Source: Prevotella sp. UBA2739 | Lineage (GTDB): Bacteria > Bacteroidota > Bacteroidia > Bacteroidales > Bacteroidaceae | Direction: 5' to 3' | NCBI GenBank assembly: GCA_002353525.1 | Contig: DEJV01000040.1 | Location: forward strand, 1 to 45,606 | Length of the DNA stretch: 45,606 nt | Made by a program: the position numbers and the translations under genes | The notes under the pieces: model-generated | The model's database searches: none | Told to the model about the DNA's origin: nothing | Seen by the model: only the letters and a program-made list of their open reading frames with translations | Part shown: positions 14,678 through 22,798 of the stretch, in pieces | How the letters are laid out: every line of letters begins with the position of its first letter | Position numbering within the stretch: the stretch's first letter is position 1

Positions 14678-17491
14678 TTACTCCTGTGGGAGCATAGTCA
14701 CCTCAATCTTGTTAGCGTTCTTGAGGAACTCGCCAATGAATGCGCAGATGCTCTCGGGGGTCTGAGCCGACACAATCTTCTTATAGTCGGTGTGCAGGTC
14801 GAGACCATACTTGTGGTGAGCAGTCATCATGTTCAGCCAGTAACCGTTGGTCTTAGCCTGGTCGTCGGCATTCTTCAGCATGTACTCCTTCACCTTCTGC
14901 AGCATGTCGGCATCGCAATGCTTGGCCAGTGCGGGCACCTCGGCGCGCATGATGCTCAGGGCCTCGGCACTCTTCTCAGGCTTCATGGGGCACTGCACCT
15001 GCATCAGTGTTACCTGATAGTCGTCGCTGCGGCTGGCTTGTCCTACGGCACCTACCGAGTAGGCAGCGCTGGCGTCCTCGCGGATCTTCTTCAGATAAAC
15101 CATGCTGAGCACCTGTCCGGCAATGCTGGCCTTGATGCTGTTCTCCAGCGTGTAAGGCATCTTCTCGTTCTTCCAGAGCATTACGCTGGTAGCCTTGGCG
15201 GTCTCCATCTTGCGACGGAACTCGTTGACGACGTTCTTATTGGTAATCGGGGTGCGCTTGCCCTGCTGAATCTTCTTCTGTACGGGCAGCGAGGCTACGT
15301 ATTGCTCGAGCATCTGGCGCAGCTGGGCCTCGTCGTAGTTGCCGATGATGCTGAACTCATAGGCGCCGGCGTTGGCAGTGCGCTCCTTGGCAATCTGCAA
15401 GATGCGGTCGTAGTTAATCTGCTTCAGGTCGCTCAGCTGCATGGGCATCTGGCGCTTGTTGTGCTCATAGAGCGTCACGGTGATAGAGTCGCTGAACGCT
15501 GCGTCGGGCGAGAGGGCCTTGTTCTTCAGCTGCAGCTCATAGTTGTTCATCAAGTTGTCGAACGACTTCTGGTCTTTGGCAATGTTGGTGAAGTAGAGAT
15601 AAACCAGCTGGAACATGGTCTCCATGTCCTTCGGTGTAGAGTTACCGCTGATGCTCTGGTAGCGCTCGTCCATCTTCATGCTTGCACCGGCAATCTTACC
15701 GGCCAGGGCCTTGCTCAGCTCGGTGTTCGAGAAGTTGCCCAGTCCGCTGCTCTCAATCACGTCGTCGAAGACATTCATGTTGATGTAGTCTTTCTCTCCG
15801 TAGAGGCCCGATCCGCCTTTACCTACTGCATTGAGCACCACCTGGTCTTTCTTGTAGTCGGTCTTCTTGGCATACACCTTGATGCCGTTAGAGAGGGTGT
15901 AGATGGTATAGTCGAACTTGTTGCTCTTCACCTCGCTCTTGATGCTGCCTTTCTTGGGCAGGGTGGTCATGATGGGCTCGTTCTTCACGTTGTCCACGTA
16001 AGCCTCCACCTTGTCGGCACGTCCGGCATTCAGGGCCTGGCGCAGTACGTCCTCAGTAGGATAGACGTTACCCTCTTTCTCGTTCAGCAGGGTGAGCACC
16101 ACGACGTTCGAGTCATTGGCGGGCACATACTCCTTCATAGCCTCGTTGATGGCCTCCAGAGGAATGGCGGGGATAATCTGCTTGAGCATCATATACTCGT
16201 CGTCGAGCGATGGGATAGGAGTCTTGTCGAGGAAGTTGCGCACATACTCGTTGACGAACTGCTGGCTGTAGCGCTTGTCTTTGTTGCTGTAGATTTTGTC
16301 GAGCGAGCTCAGATAGTTGGCCTTGGCGCGCTCATATTCGGTAGCGGTGAAGCCAAACTCGGCGGCACGGCGTGCCTCGCGCATCAGCACTTGCAGTGTC
16401 TCGTTCATCTTTCCTTCCTTGGGAATAGCGCTCAGGGCGAAAGCTTCCTTGGTCTTCGAGAGCAGGTAGTTGCCATCCTCGGCCTGAGCACCCACAAACG
16501 GACAGTCGGCATTCTCGGCCAGCTCAGTCAGACGTGCATTGAGCATGCCCATCATGCGGTTGGTCACATAGTTACTGATGAGATACACGGGTGTGTTCTT
16601 CAGTGAGTCGGGGAACGCGTCGTGCTTGAACATCAGTTGGATGATGTTCTGCTGCTGTTCCTTATCTTTCTCAATGGCGAAGATAGCCTCTGGTGTGTCG
16701 GGCACAGGCTCTTTCACCACAGGAGCGGGATTGGCTGGCATCTTGATGTCGCTGAAAATCTCCTTGATTTTCTTCTCGGTGCGGTCTACGTCAACGTCGC
16801 CCACCACCACAATGGCCTGGTTGTCAGGGCGGTACCACTTCTCATAGTAGTCGCGCAGAGCCTTGGGCTTGAAGTTGTCTACAATCTCCATCAGACCGAT
16901 AGGCATACGGTGGCCATATTTGCTGTTGGGATAGAGTTTGGGCAGACAACGCTCAAACATACGCTGCGACGGCGAGAGGCGCAAGCGCCACTCCTCGTGA
17001 ATCACGCCACGCTCCTTGTCGATCTCTGCAGGGTCGAGCGTCAGACCGTCGGCCCAGTCGTGCAGAATGAGCAGACAAGAGTCGAGGGCACTCTGGCGTG
17101 TGGTAGGCACGTTCGAGATGTTGTAGACAGTCTCGTCGATAGATGTGTAAGCATTCAGGTCCTGACCGAACTGTACGCCAATGCTTTCGCACCAGCGAAT
17201 CACCTCGTTACCTTTGAAGTGGTCGGTGCCGTTGAAGCACATGTGCTCCAGGAAGTGAGCCAGACCGCGCTGGTTGTCGTCCTCCTGGATAGAACCTACG
17301 CGCTGTGCGATGTAGAACTCGGCTCGTTTCTCGGGCCAGTTGTTGTAACGGATGTAGTAGGTAAGACCATTGTCGAGCTTACCTATTCTGACATCTTTGT
17401 CGACGGGCAAAGACATCATCATCTGTGCCATGGCCACCTGGGCCACGAGCAACATCATTGCTGCAATGAGCGATTTTTTCAGGTTTTTCAT
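14678..17491 (-). CDS. Exported M16 family (pitrilysin-like) zinc peptidase
   Basis: 937 residues with a signal peptide ending VAMAQ. Two tandem M16 modules of about 450 residues form the clam shell. The inverted zinc motif HFLEH is at 79-83 (His79, Glu82, His83), with the third ligand region DKERGVIHEEW about 75 residues further. The second module lacks this motif, as usual for the inactive half. It probably degrades peptides in the periplasm. It is monocistronic, with its own terminator; the TATTTTTG at 17538-17545 is a possible -7 box. Confidence 0.93.
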   Translation of the reverse strand: MKNLKKSLIAAMMLLVAQVAMAQMMMSLPVDKDVRIGKLDNGLTYYIRYNNWPEKRAEFYIAQRVGSIQEDDNQRGLAHFLEHMCFNGTDHFKGNEVIRWCESIGVQFGQDLNAYTSIDETVYNISNVPTTRQSALDSCLLILHDWADGLTLDPAEIDKERGVIHEEWRLRLSPSQRMFERCLPKLYPNSKYGHRMPIGLMEIVDNFKPKALRDYYEKWYRPDNQAIVVVGDVDVDRTEKKIKEIFSDIKMPANPAPVVKEPVPDTPEAIFAIEKDKEQQQNIIQLMFKHDAFPDSLKNTPVYLISNYVTNRMMGMLNARLTELAENADCPFVGAQAEDGNYLLSKTKEAFALSAIPKEGKMNETLQVLMREARRAAEFGFTATEYERAKANYLSSLDKIYSNKDKRYSQQFVNEYVRNFLDKTPIPSLDDEYMMLKQIIPAIPLEAINEAMKEYVPANDSNVVVLTLLNEKEGNVYPTEDVLRQALNAGRADKVEAYVDNVKNEPIMTTLPKKGSIKSEVKSNKFDYTIYTLSNGIKVYAKKTDYKKDQVVLNAVGKGGSGLYGEKDYINMNVFDDVIESSGLGNFSNTELSKALAGKIAGASMKMDERYQSISGNSTPKDMETMFQLVYLYFTNIAKDQKSFDNLMNNYELQLKNKALSPDAAFSDSITVTLYEHNKRQMPMQLSDLKQINYDRILQIAKERTANAGAYEFSIIGNYDEAQLRQMLEQYVASLPVQKKIQQGKRTPITNKNVVNEFRRKMETAKATSVMLWKNEKMPYTLENSIKASIAGQVLSMVYLKKIREDASAAYSVGAVGQASRSDDYQVTLMQVQCPMKPEKSAEALSIMRAEVPALAKHCDADMLQKVKEYMLKNADDQAKTNGYWLNMMTAHHKYGLDLHTDYKKIVSAQTPESICAFIGEFLKNANKIEVTMLPQE

Positions 17492-17537
17492 TTTTTTATG
17501 ATTGTGTTATAACTAACTTTATTACGCAATTTGACGA

Positions 17538-17545
17538 CAAAAATA
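17538..17545 (-). promoter_or_regulatory. -7 box (TATTTTTG) upstream of the M16 gene
   Basis: Matches TAnnTTTG 46 nt before the start codon. The only nearby TTG is 12 nt upstream, too close for the consensus -33 element. Confidence 0.4.
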
Positions 17546-17658
17546 GCGAAAAAACTACAACATATATTGTTTTTTAAGTGTCATTAACATCAGTTTTTGT
17601 CTCATTGTTGCATTTTGTCTCTTTTTTGTGAGTTTGTAGATGCTTTTCCCGTCTCTTT

Positions 17659-17692
17659 GTACCTTCGTACCTTCGCACCTTTGTACCTCCGT
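17659..17692. repeat. 8-bp tandem repeat (GTACCTTC)
   Basis: Units GTACCTTC, GTACCTTC, GCACCTTT and GTACCTCC follow without gaps. The tract lies just past the HTH gene 3' end. Related 8-bp units recur at 35809-35937. Confidence 0.85.
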
Positions 17693-17713
17693 CCCCATGA
17701 GATAAAAGCAAGT

Positions 17714-17920
17714 CTACTCTCTATATTCCAATATGTCGCCGGGCTGACATCCCAGCTCGCGGCAGATGGCCTCGAGCGTGCTGAAGCGGACGGCCCGCGC
17801 CTTGCCCGTCTTCAATATAGAGAGGTTGGCCTGTGTCAGTCCCACCCGTTCGGCCAGTTCGCCCAGCGAGATTTTGCGTTTGGCCATCTCTACATCCAGG
17901 TTGACAACAATCTTTCCCAT
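17714..17920 (-). CDS. Small HTH transcriptional regulator (XRE/Cro type)
   Basis: 68 residues, almost entirely one helix-turn-helix domain. SLGELAERVGLTQANLSILKTG forms helices 2-3, followed by STLEAICRELGCQPGDILEY. This matches the YozG-like small Cro regulators that accompany DUF2975 membrane proteins. It starts 4 nt after the DUF2975 stop, so the two are co-transcribed. The likely role is to control its own operon or respond to its membrane partner; this is inference. Confidence 0.88.
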   Translation of the reverse strand: MGKIVVNLDVEMAKRKISLGELAERVGLTQANLSILKTGKARAVRFSTLEAICRELGCQPGDILEYRE

Positions 17921-17924
17921 GGGC

Positions 17925-18413
17925 TCAGATGGTCAGATCTTGTTCTTTTTGCATGGCAATGCCGGCGCGGATAAGGTGACTCACAAACTGGATGAACACG
18001 CCAGAGAGTATCAAGACGATGCCTATCTCTAGATGAGATTCGCTTAAATGCCTGCCAAAAATGACGGTGAAGAGGCCGAACAAGTCAATCATGGAGCCGA
18101 CACTCTCGATGATGTTGGCATTCTTCGAAGTGAAAATCTGCTGCCGGCGTACATTCTTCATCAGTTGCCATATTCTCCAGCAACAGAACATGATGAGCGC
18201 GAAGGCAAATATTTGCCAGGAAATGAACCACCAACTTGGCAGTGGCTTACCTTCTATATAATCTAATGCGCAGGCCACTACAAACAGAATGGACACCCCA
18301 CCCCACATGATGCAACTTTCTTTCATCGACTTGAGTGCCCCATTCAGACCGCTTCCGGGAACAATCTCCTTCATCTTGATTTCCTTCATTTTGAATTCCT
18401 TGAATTGTATCAT
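17925..18413 (-). CDS. DUF2975 membrane protein
   Basis: 162 residues with four hydrophobic segments at about 35-50, 62-80, 108-122 and 128-148. The cytosolic QQIFTSKNANIIESVG stretch between the second and third is typical of DUF2975. The family is nearly always paired with a small XRE regulator, as here. The N-terminus repeats itself (KEFKMKEIKMKEI), so initiation at an internal Met is possible. An ideal promoter lies 46 nt upstream. Function unknown. Confidence 0.8.
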   Translation of the reverse strand: MIQFKEFKMKEIKMKEIVPGSGLNGALKSMKESCIMWGGVSILFVVACALDYIEGKPLPSWWFISWQIFAFALIMFCCWRIWQLMKNVRRQQIFTSKNANIIESVGSMIDLFGLFTVIFGRHLSESHLEIGIVLILSGVFIQFVSHLIRAGIAMQKEQDLTI

Positions 18414-18459
18414 AGTCGTTTCTTTATTTCGTGATGGAAAAATGATATGTTTCCAGCTG

Positions 18460-18490
18460 CAAAGATAGGAAATAAATGGGAATAAACAAA
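18460..18490 (-). promoter_or_regulatory. Promoter of the DUF2975-HTH operon
   Basis: TTTG (18490-18487), 19 nt, TATCTTTG (18467-18460) on the minus strand. Both boxes and the spacing match the Bacteroidota consensus. Confidence 0.85.
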
Positions 18491-18546
18491 TAAATTCAAT
18501 AAAAATTTATCGAAAATCAATAATTTTTGGTGTTGAATTCGTTAAA

Positions 18547-18642
18547 TCGATATATCGATATTTCGATGTCTCGTCATGCCGATATGTCGATATTTCGATA
18601 TATCGTCATCTCGATATATCGTTATCTCGAGATTTCGTTCAA
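18547..18642. repeat. 8-bp tandem repeat (TCGATATA), 12 units, entering the xerD 3' end
   Basis: Twelve contiguous 8-bp units run from 18547. Eleven start TCG and one starts CCG; variants include TCGATATT, TCGTCATC and TCGTTATC. The last 21 bp (18622-18642) encode the C-terminal residues and stop codon of xerD, so the tract supplies the end of the gene. There is no other feature between xerD and the DUF2975 promoter. Confidence 0.95.
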
Positions 18643-19569
18643 TTCGTTGTTTTTGATATTTCTGGGGTGGTGCAGCAGTATTTCCTCGCGCAGATGGCTG
18701 GTGTCGATGTGGGTGTAAATCTCGGTGGTGCCTATCGACTCGTGACCCAGCATGGCTTGGATGGCACGCAGGTCGGCACCGCCCTCCAGCAGACAGGTGG
18801 CAAACGAGTGGCGCAGGGTGTGCGGACTGACTGTCTTTTGGATGCCGGCATCGGCAGCCAGTTGCTTAATCATGATGAATATCATGGTGCGGGTGAGGTG
18901 GCTGCCGCGGCGGTTCAGGAACACAAAGTCCTCTTCACCTTTCTTAATATTAAGGTGACGGCGGTCGTCAAACCATAGGTTCAGTTCGCTGATGGCACGT
19001 GGCGAGATGGGTACGAGCCGCTCTTTGCGCCCCTTGCCCATCACGCGGATGAAGCCATCGTCGAGGTAAAGGTCGGAGAGATGCAGGGTGACCAGCTCGC
19101 TCACCCGCAGGCCACACGAGAAGAGCACTTCGATGATGGCGCGGTTGCGGTGCCCCTCGGGCTTCGACAGGTCGATGGCTGCCTCCATGGCGTCTACCTC
19201 CTGCACGCTGAGCACCTCGGGCAGATGTTCGCCCAGCTGAGGCGACTCCAATAGTTCCGAGGGGTCGCTATCTATATAGCCGTCGAGCAGCAAGAAACGG
19301 TAGAACGAGCGCACACCACTCAGTATGCGGCATTGCGACCGCGGGCCGATGCCGATGTCGTGCAGGCTTGCGGCAAAGTGCTGCAAGTCTTCCAGGGTTG
19401 CCGTCAGCGGGTCTTGATGCTCACCTTTCAGGTACAGCAGCAGTTTCTCCACGTCGAGCATGTAGGCATCCAACGTGTTCTCGGTGAAATTTTTCTGCAG
19501 CCGCAGGTATCTGCGATAAGATTTCAAGACATTCGCTTGCGTTTTCTTGCTGTTTTCCTTCATTTTCAT
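18622..19569 (-). CDS. xerD: Site-specific tyrosine recombinase XerC/D type
   Basis: 315 residues from MKMKENSKK. The N-terminal SAM-like DNA-binding domain spans about 15-100 (LRLQKNFTENTLDAY). The catalytic domain has the arginine in CGLRVSELV, HTLRHSFATCLL (HxxR), GHESIGTTEIYTHI (His and nucleophile Tyr). It probably resolves chromosome dimers at dif. The open frame extends upstream to 19932, but that part overlaps aroQ on the other strand and reads as noise, so I start at 19569. The last residues NELNEISR come from an 8-bp repeat. XerC versus XerD cannot be settled from the sequence. Confidence 0.9.
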   Translation of the reverse strand: MKMKENSKKTQANVLKSYRRYLRLQKNFTENTLDAYMLDVEKLLLYLKGEHQDPLTATLEDLQHFAASLHDIGIGPRSQCRILSGVRSFYRFLLLDGYIDSDPSELLESPQLGEHLPEVLSVQEVDAMEAAIDLSKPEGHRNRAIIEVLFSCGLRVSELVTLHLSDLYLDDGFIRVMGKGRKERLVPISPRAISELNLWFDDRRHLNIKKGEEDFVFLNRRGSHLTRTMIFIMIKQLAADAGIQKTVSPHTLRHSFATCLLEGGADLRAIQAMLGHESIGTTEIYTHIDTSHLREEILLHHPRNIKNNELNEISR

Positions 19570-19577
19570 TATCTTTG
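19547..19577 (+). promoter_or_regulatory. Promoter of aroQ, inside the xerD start
   Basis: TTG (19547-19549), 20 nt, TATCTTTG (19570-19577), 28 nt before the aroQ ATG. It overlaps the first codons of the divergent xerD. Confidence 0.75.
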
Positions 19578-19580
19578 CTG

Positions 19581-19588
19581 CAAAATTA
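19581..19588 (-). promoter_or_regulatory. -7 box (TAATTTTG) for xerD
   Basis: Matches TAnnTTTG on the minus strand, 11 nt before the xerD start, so the leader would be only a few nucleotides. No -33 TTTG at the right distance. Confidence 0.45.
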
Positions 19589-19605
19589 CAAAAACTTTCG
19601 CAATT

Positions 19606-20028
19606 ATGAAAATTCAAATCATCAATGGCCCCAATCTCAACCTGCTTGGCAAGCGCGAGCCGGGCATCTACGGACAAATGTCGTTCGAGGCCTATCTGCC
19701 GAAGTTGCAGGCGCAATATCCTGACGTGGAGATTTGCTACTTTCAGAGCAATGTCGAGGGCGAGCTCATCAACAAGATGCAAGAGGTAGGTTTCTCTTTC
19801 GACGGCATCATCCTCAACGCCGGTGCCTATACTCACACCAGCGTGGCCCTGCACGACTGCATCCGCTCGCTCAAGTGTCCGGTCATCGAGGTGCATATCT
19901 CTAATGTGCACCAGCGCGAGGAGTTCCGCCACAAGTCGATGATATCCAGTGCCTGTCGTGGTGTCATCTGCGGCTTCGGCCTCGACAGTTACCGGCTGGC
20001 CGTTGAAGCGTTGATAATTGATAATTGA
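19606..20028 (+). CDS. aroQ: 3-dehydroquinate dehydratase, type II
   Basis: 140 residues, the normal size of the dodecameric type II enzyme of the shikimate pathway. It begins MKIQIINGPNLNLLGKREP, where NGPNLNLLG is the family start and a Tyr of GIYG is the catalytic base. The second signature is IILNAGAYTHTSVAL, and HISNVHQREEFR closes the active site. It is divergent from xerD. The C-terminal IIDN and stop are encoded by a TTGATAA-type tandem repeat (20008-20034), which may have extended the tail slightly. Confidence 0.96.
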   Translation: MKIQIINGPNLNLLGKREPGIYGQMSFEAYLPKLQAQYPDVEICYFQSNVEGELINKMQEVGFSFDGIILNAGAYTHTSVALHDCIRSLKCPVIEVHISNVHQREEFRHKSMISSACRGVICGFGLDSYRLAVEALIIDN

Positions 20029-20047
20029 TAATTGGAGCCCCCTCCAA

Positions 20048-20064
20048 CTCCCCCAAAGGGGGAG
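20048..20064. repeat. G/C hairpin after aroQ
   Basis: CTCCCCC, AAA loop, GGGGGAG: a perfect 7-bp stem 19 nt past the aroQ stop. No T-run follows, so it is not a standard terminator. It sits in a C-rich stretch of a kind I recall as a recurrent intergenic motif in this phylum. Confidence 0.5.
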
Positions 20065-20088
20065 AGAGCAACGAGGAATCTCAGCTCA

Positions 20089-20172
20089 GAGCGCCCTGAA
20101 GGGGCAACAAGCATCTAGCCCAGGGCAACACCCTGGGTGGCAGGAGAAAGGAAAAAACGCCCTGTAAGGGCA
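20089..20172. repeat. Three-stem dispersed-repeat-like element
   Basis: Three successive G/C hairpins: GCCCT-GAA-GGGGC (20093-20105), CCCAGGG-CAACA-CCCTGGG (20119-20137) and GCCCT-GTA-AGGGC (20159-20171). From memory, similar CCCAGGG...CCCTGGG blocks flanked by GCCCT...GGGC recur across Bacteroidota and other genomes, REP-like. Only one copy is in this window. Confidence 0.65.
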
Positions 20173-20205
20173 AAAGCCTTAACACCAGAAGGATGGAGAA
20201 TTGAA

Positions 20206-20242
20206 GATAGCACTTCTTGCTTCTAACTTTCTTGCTTCTAAA
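20206..20242. repeat. CTTGCTTCT simple repeat
   Basis: Three copies of CTTGCTTCT with short interruptions just before the O-methyltransferase start. It is the reverse complement of the AGAAGCAAG motif at 9150. Confidence 0.75.
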
Positions 20243-20255
20243 ACTGACAGCAGCC

Positions 20256-20888
20256 ATGAACATCGACGAATACATACTTACCCACAGCGACCCCGAAGGC
20301 GACTATCTCTATCGTCTTTGGCGGGCTACCAACATCTATACCATTCACGGGCGCATGGCCAGCGGCCACCTGCAGGGACGGCTGTTGCGCATGTTGGTGC
20401 ACATGATTCGTCCGCAGCACATCCTCGAGGTGGGCACCTTCAGTGGCTATTCTGCCATCAGCATGGCCGAAGGACTGGAAGGCGACGGACATCTGTGGAC
20501 CTTCGAAATCAACGATGAAATGGAGGATTTTACGCGCAAGTGGATAGAAGAGTCACCTGTGGCCGACCGCATCACGTTTCTCATTGGCGATGCCATTACC
20601 GGCGCACCGCAGCTAGGCATTGAGTTCGACATGGTATTCATCGATGGCGACAAGCGCACCTATGTCGAGACCTACGAGATGGCGATGCAACTGCTCCGCC
20701 CCGGCGGTTTCATCCTGGCCGACAACACCCTGTGGGACGGCCACGTAGTAGACCATCACTACGACAACGACCATCAGACGCAAGGCATTGAGCGTTTCAA
20801 TGACCATGTAGCCGCCGACCCGCGCGTGGAGAAAGTCATCCTGCCCATGCGCGACGGCTTGACGCTGATACGTAAGATACCGCATTAG
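20256..20888 (+). CDS. Class I SAM-dependent O-methyltransferase (catechol/caffeoyl-CoA type)
   Basis: 210 residues from MNIDEYILTHSDPEGDYL. The SAM site is the ILEVGTFSGYSAI motif near 62-74. FDMVFIDGDKRTYVETYE (about 126-143) carries the metal-binding Asp and Lys, and FILADNTLWDG (about 153-163) supplies the further metal ligands. This is the AdoMet_MTase family 3 pattern; the natural substrate is unknown. The ORF could start 13 codons earlier, but that part lies in a simple repeat and reads poorly, so 20256 is preferred. No obvious promoter of its own; it may be read from aroQ. Confidence 0.9.
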   Translation: MNIDEYILTHSDPEGDYLYRLWRATNIYTIHGRMASGHLQGRLLRMLVHMIRPQHILEVGTFSGYSAISMAEGLEGDGHLWTFEINDEMEDFTRKWIEESPVADRITFLIGDAITGAPQLGIEFDMVFIDGDKRTYVETYEMAMQLLRPGGFILADNTLWDGHVVDHHYDNDHQTQGIERFNDHVAADPRVEKVILPMRDGLTLIRKIPH

Positions 20889-20920
20889 CCCCGATGGATG
20901 TCACCAAGTAATCCCTTATC

Positions 20921-22588
20921 TCACTCTATCACCGTTTGTTTTCGCACGATTACCCCGTCGTGGCTGATGCCTTCTAGGGTGACGAGGTAGCGTTTTGACA
21001 CGTCGCTGGCATAAAAGCTGACGGTGGCGTGCCCATTGGCGTCCGTCTTCACCTTCGGGTTCCAGTAGAGCGTCGTGCGGTGGTCGGGGCGGGTACTGTT
21101 GTCCTTGTTGGTGTATTGTGGCGAGTAGAACTCTACGGGATAGCGGTAGCCTAATTGGTTCACTCGGGCAAAGGACAGACTGTTTTTCTTTTTTGACTTA
21201 AGAATCTCCGAACCATCCTTCAGGAAGATGAACAGCACTCCGGGTATTTTCCCGTTGGGTGACGGCCTTACACCGAATATACAGTTAATGGCATTGTTAG
21301 GCGTGAAAAATTCTATGGATTTGACGTTTGCTGTCACCAGATCCAACACATTCCTCGGATCCTGTTCCCACATGTTGTCCACGTAAATCTTCACGCCAGC
21401 ATGATCATAAGTAGTGATATAAGTGTCGCCAGTCAGCATCCCCAAGGAGTTGAGCAGTTGCTTCATGGTGACAGCGCGTTCCAGTCGCGGGTCGCCTTCT
21501 GGAAAACCTCGTGGCGCTTCGATACTCATGATATTTTCTCTCTGCCGTTGGCGCTTCTTTCCCACTTTCACCACTTCGGGCAGTTCTATATATCCGGCTT
21601 GCGCGTACATCTGCTGTGTCTCAGTCTGGCGGGTGAAGGCGCTGCGGTCGGGACTGGCTGCCAGTGTGTAGTGGGGGAGTGTCACCTTGGGGTAGGTGAC
21701 AGAGTCTACCTGTAGTTCTACGAACGATGTGCGGCCGCTCCGGCGTGTACCTTCCAACAGGAAAATCGAGCCTTCGGGATTGTCTACAGCAAGCGCAAAG
21801 CGCGTACTGTCGCCTAACTCAAATTCCCACCGTTGGCCTGTCTGGCTGTTCACCACCAACAAGTGCGGATTCTTGATGCGCTGTCCGAGCGTGCCCTTCA
21901 CACGGCCCGTAATCAACTGTTGTTCCTCATAGGGATAGACAATGCGGTGCAGAGAGTCTGGCCTGTAGCTATGCTGCTGGCGCAGCAGACTCTGGCGGAT
22001 GTCGCCAAAGAGGCTGTCGGGTTTCACCACGTCGTAGTCGGTCACCGACAGTGCGTAGATGCCCGTCAGCGGATGCCCGTCCTTATCGCTCACGTCGATG
22101 TCCAGCGTCATAAGCCCCCTGTTGGTGGCGGCTTTGCCTTTGACAGAGGCACTGCCGCTGTATTGTGCGACAAGCTCCTCAGCTATTCTGTGCCCTTGTG
22201 CGCGCAGCCCTCCAACCACCGTCAGCGGCTGATAGCAGAAGTGCTCCTGGGGAAAGTTGCGCATCCATTGTGTATAGGCCACGAGCGTATATACGCCTCC
22301 ACGGATGTCGTTGGGCAACAGCATGACATTGGCAAAGACACCGTCAGAGTCGCGCTTCACAACGACACGCTGCATCAGCGTATCTGCCTGCTGGTCGTGC
22401 AGTTCCATATAGACATAGCGTGAGCGGCTGACGGGCTTATGGGTGGCGGCATCCATCAGGTGGGCACGAAACCACACGGTGTCGCCCGGTGCATAGTAAG
22501 GCTTGTCGGTATGCACATAAATCAGCTCTTGAGCGCCAATGGTCTGCAAGAGTGCGAGTAGCAATATGACGGTTAGCTGTCGTTTCAT
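20921..22588 (-). CDS. Exported MG2/TonB-plug-like protein
   Basis: 555 residues with a signal peptide (MKRQLTVILLLALLQTIGAQ). Residues about 22-120 look like an alpha-2-macroglobulin MG2 domain (YVHTDKPYYAPGDTVWFRAH). The middle resembles beta-sandwich repeats. A segment near 410-470 (DPRNVLDLVTANVKSIEFF, then GVLFIFLKDG) resembles a TonB-dependent receptor plug. The end (VKTDANGHATVSFYASD) looks like another MG domain. Bacteroidota encode many such lone proteins without protease traps; the role is unknown. The frame extends to 22651, but the signal peptide fits the 22588 start, only 5 nt from a TATCTTTG box. Confidence 0.75.
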   Translation of the reverse strand: MKRQLTVILLLALLQTIGAQELIYVHTDKPYYAPGDTVWFRAHLMDAATHKPVSRSRYVYMELHDQQADTLMQRVVVKRDSDGVFANVMLLPNDIRGGVYTLVAYTQWMRNFPQEHFCYQPLTVVGGLRAQGHRIAEELVAQYSGSASVKGKAATNRGLMTLDIDVSDKDGHPLTGIYALSVTDYDVVKPDSLFGDIRQSLLRQQHSYRPDSLHRIVYPYEEQQLITGRVKGTLGQRIKNPHLLVVNSQTGQRWEFELGDSTRFALAVDNPEGSIFLLEGTRRSGRTSFVELQVDSVTYPKVTLPHYTLAASPDRSAFTRQTETQQMYAQAGYIELPEVVKVGKKRQRQRENIMSIEAPRGFPEGDPRLERAVTMKQLLNSLGMLTGDTYITTYDHAGVKIYVDNMWEQDPRNVLDLVTANVKSIEFFTPNNAINCIFGVRPSPNGKIPGVLFIFLKDGSEILKSKKKNSLSFARVNQLGYRYPVEFYSPQYTNKDNSTRPDHRTTLYWNPKVKTDANGHATVSFYASDVSKRYLVTLEGISHDGVIVRKQTVIE

Positions 22589-22593
22589 ACGTG

Positions 22594-22601
22594 CAAAGAT
22601 A
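22594..22601 (-). promoter_or_regulatory. -7 box (TATCTTTG) next to the start codon
   Basis: A strong -7 match ending 5 nt before the chosen ATG at 22588, so the mRNA would be leaderless or nearly so. No -33 TTTG at proper spacing. It could alternatively favour a different start. Confidence 0.5.
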
Positions 22602-22798
22602 AACAAAAGTTTTGGAAAATTCATCATACATGCCAACCAAAAACCATTCAACTAAACAACAACAATTAAAAATAAGGATCGGGTATAGTAAACCTACAAT
22701 AAAAATAAGTTCTAATCAACGTCAACCAAACTTACAATGAAGACTAGAAGTAGTCAACTAACATCGTTCACTACAAATAAAAAAATGTTAAATCTCAG

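Noticed and set aside
14663..16606. Long plus-strand ORF opposite the M16 peptidase (647 codons)
   Set aside because: It is the antisense of a clear peptidase gene; its protein is Leu/Val/His-rich low-complexity without motifs, a codon-bias shadow.
19570..19932. N-terminal extension of xerD
   Set aside because: It overlaps aroQ antisense and does not resemble the recombinase family; an internal Met gives the normal length.
20081..20275. Minus-strand ORF of 64 codons
   Set aside because: It is a read-through of the G/C hairpin element and a simple repeat.
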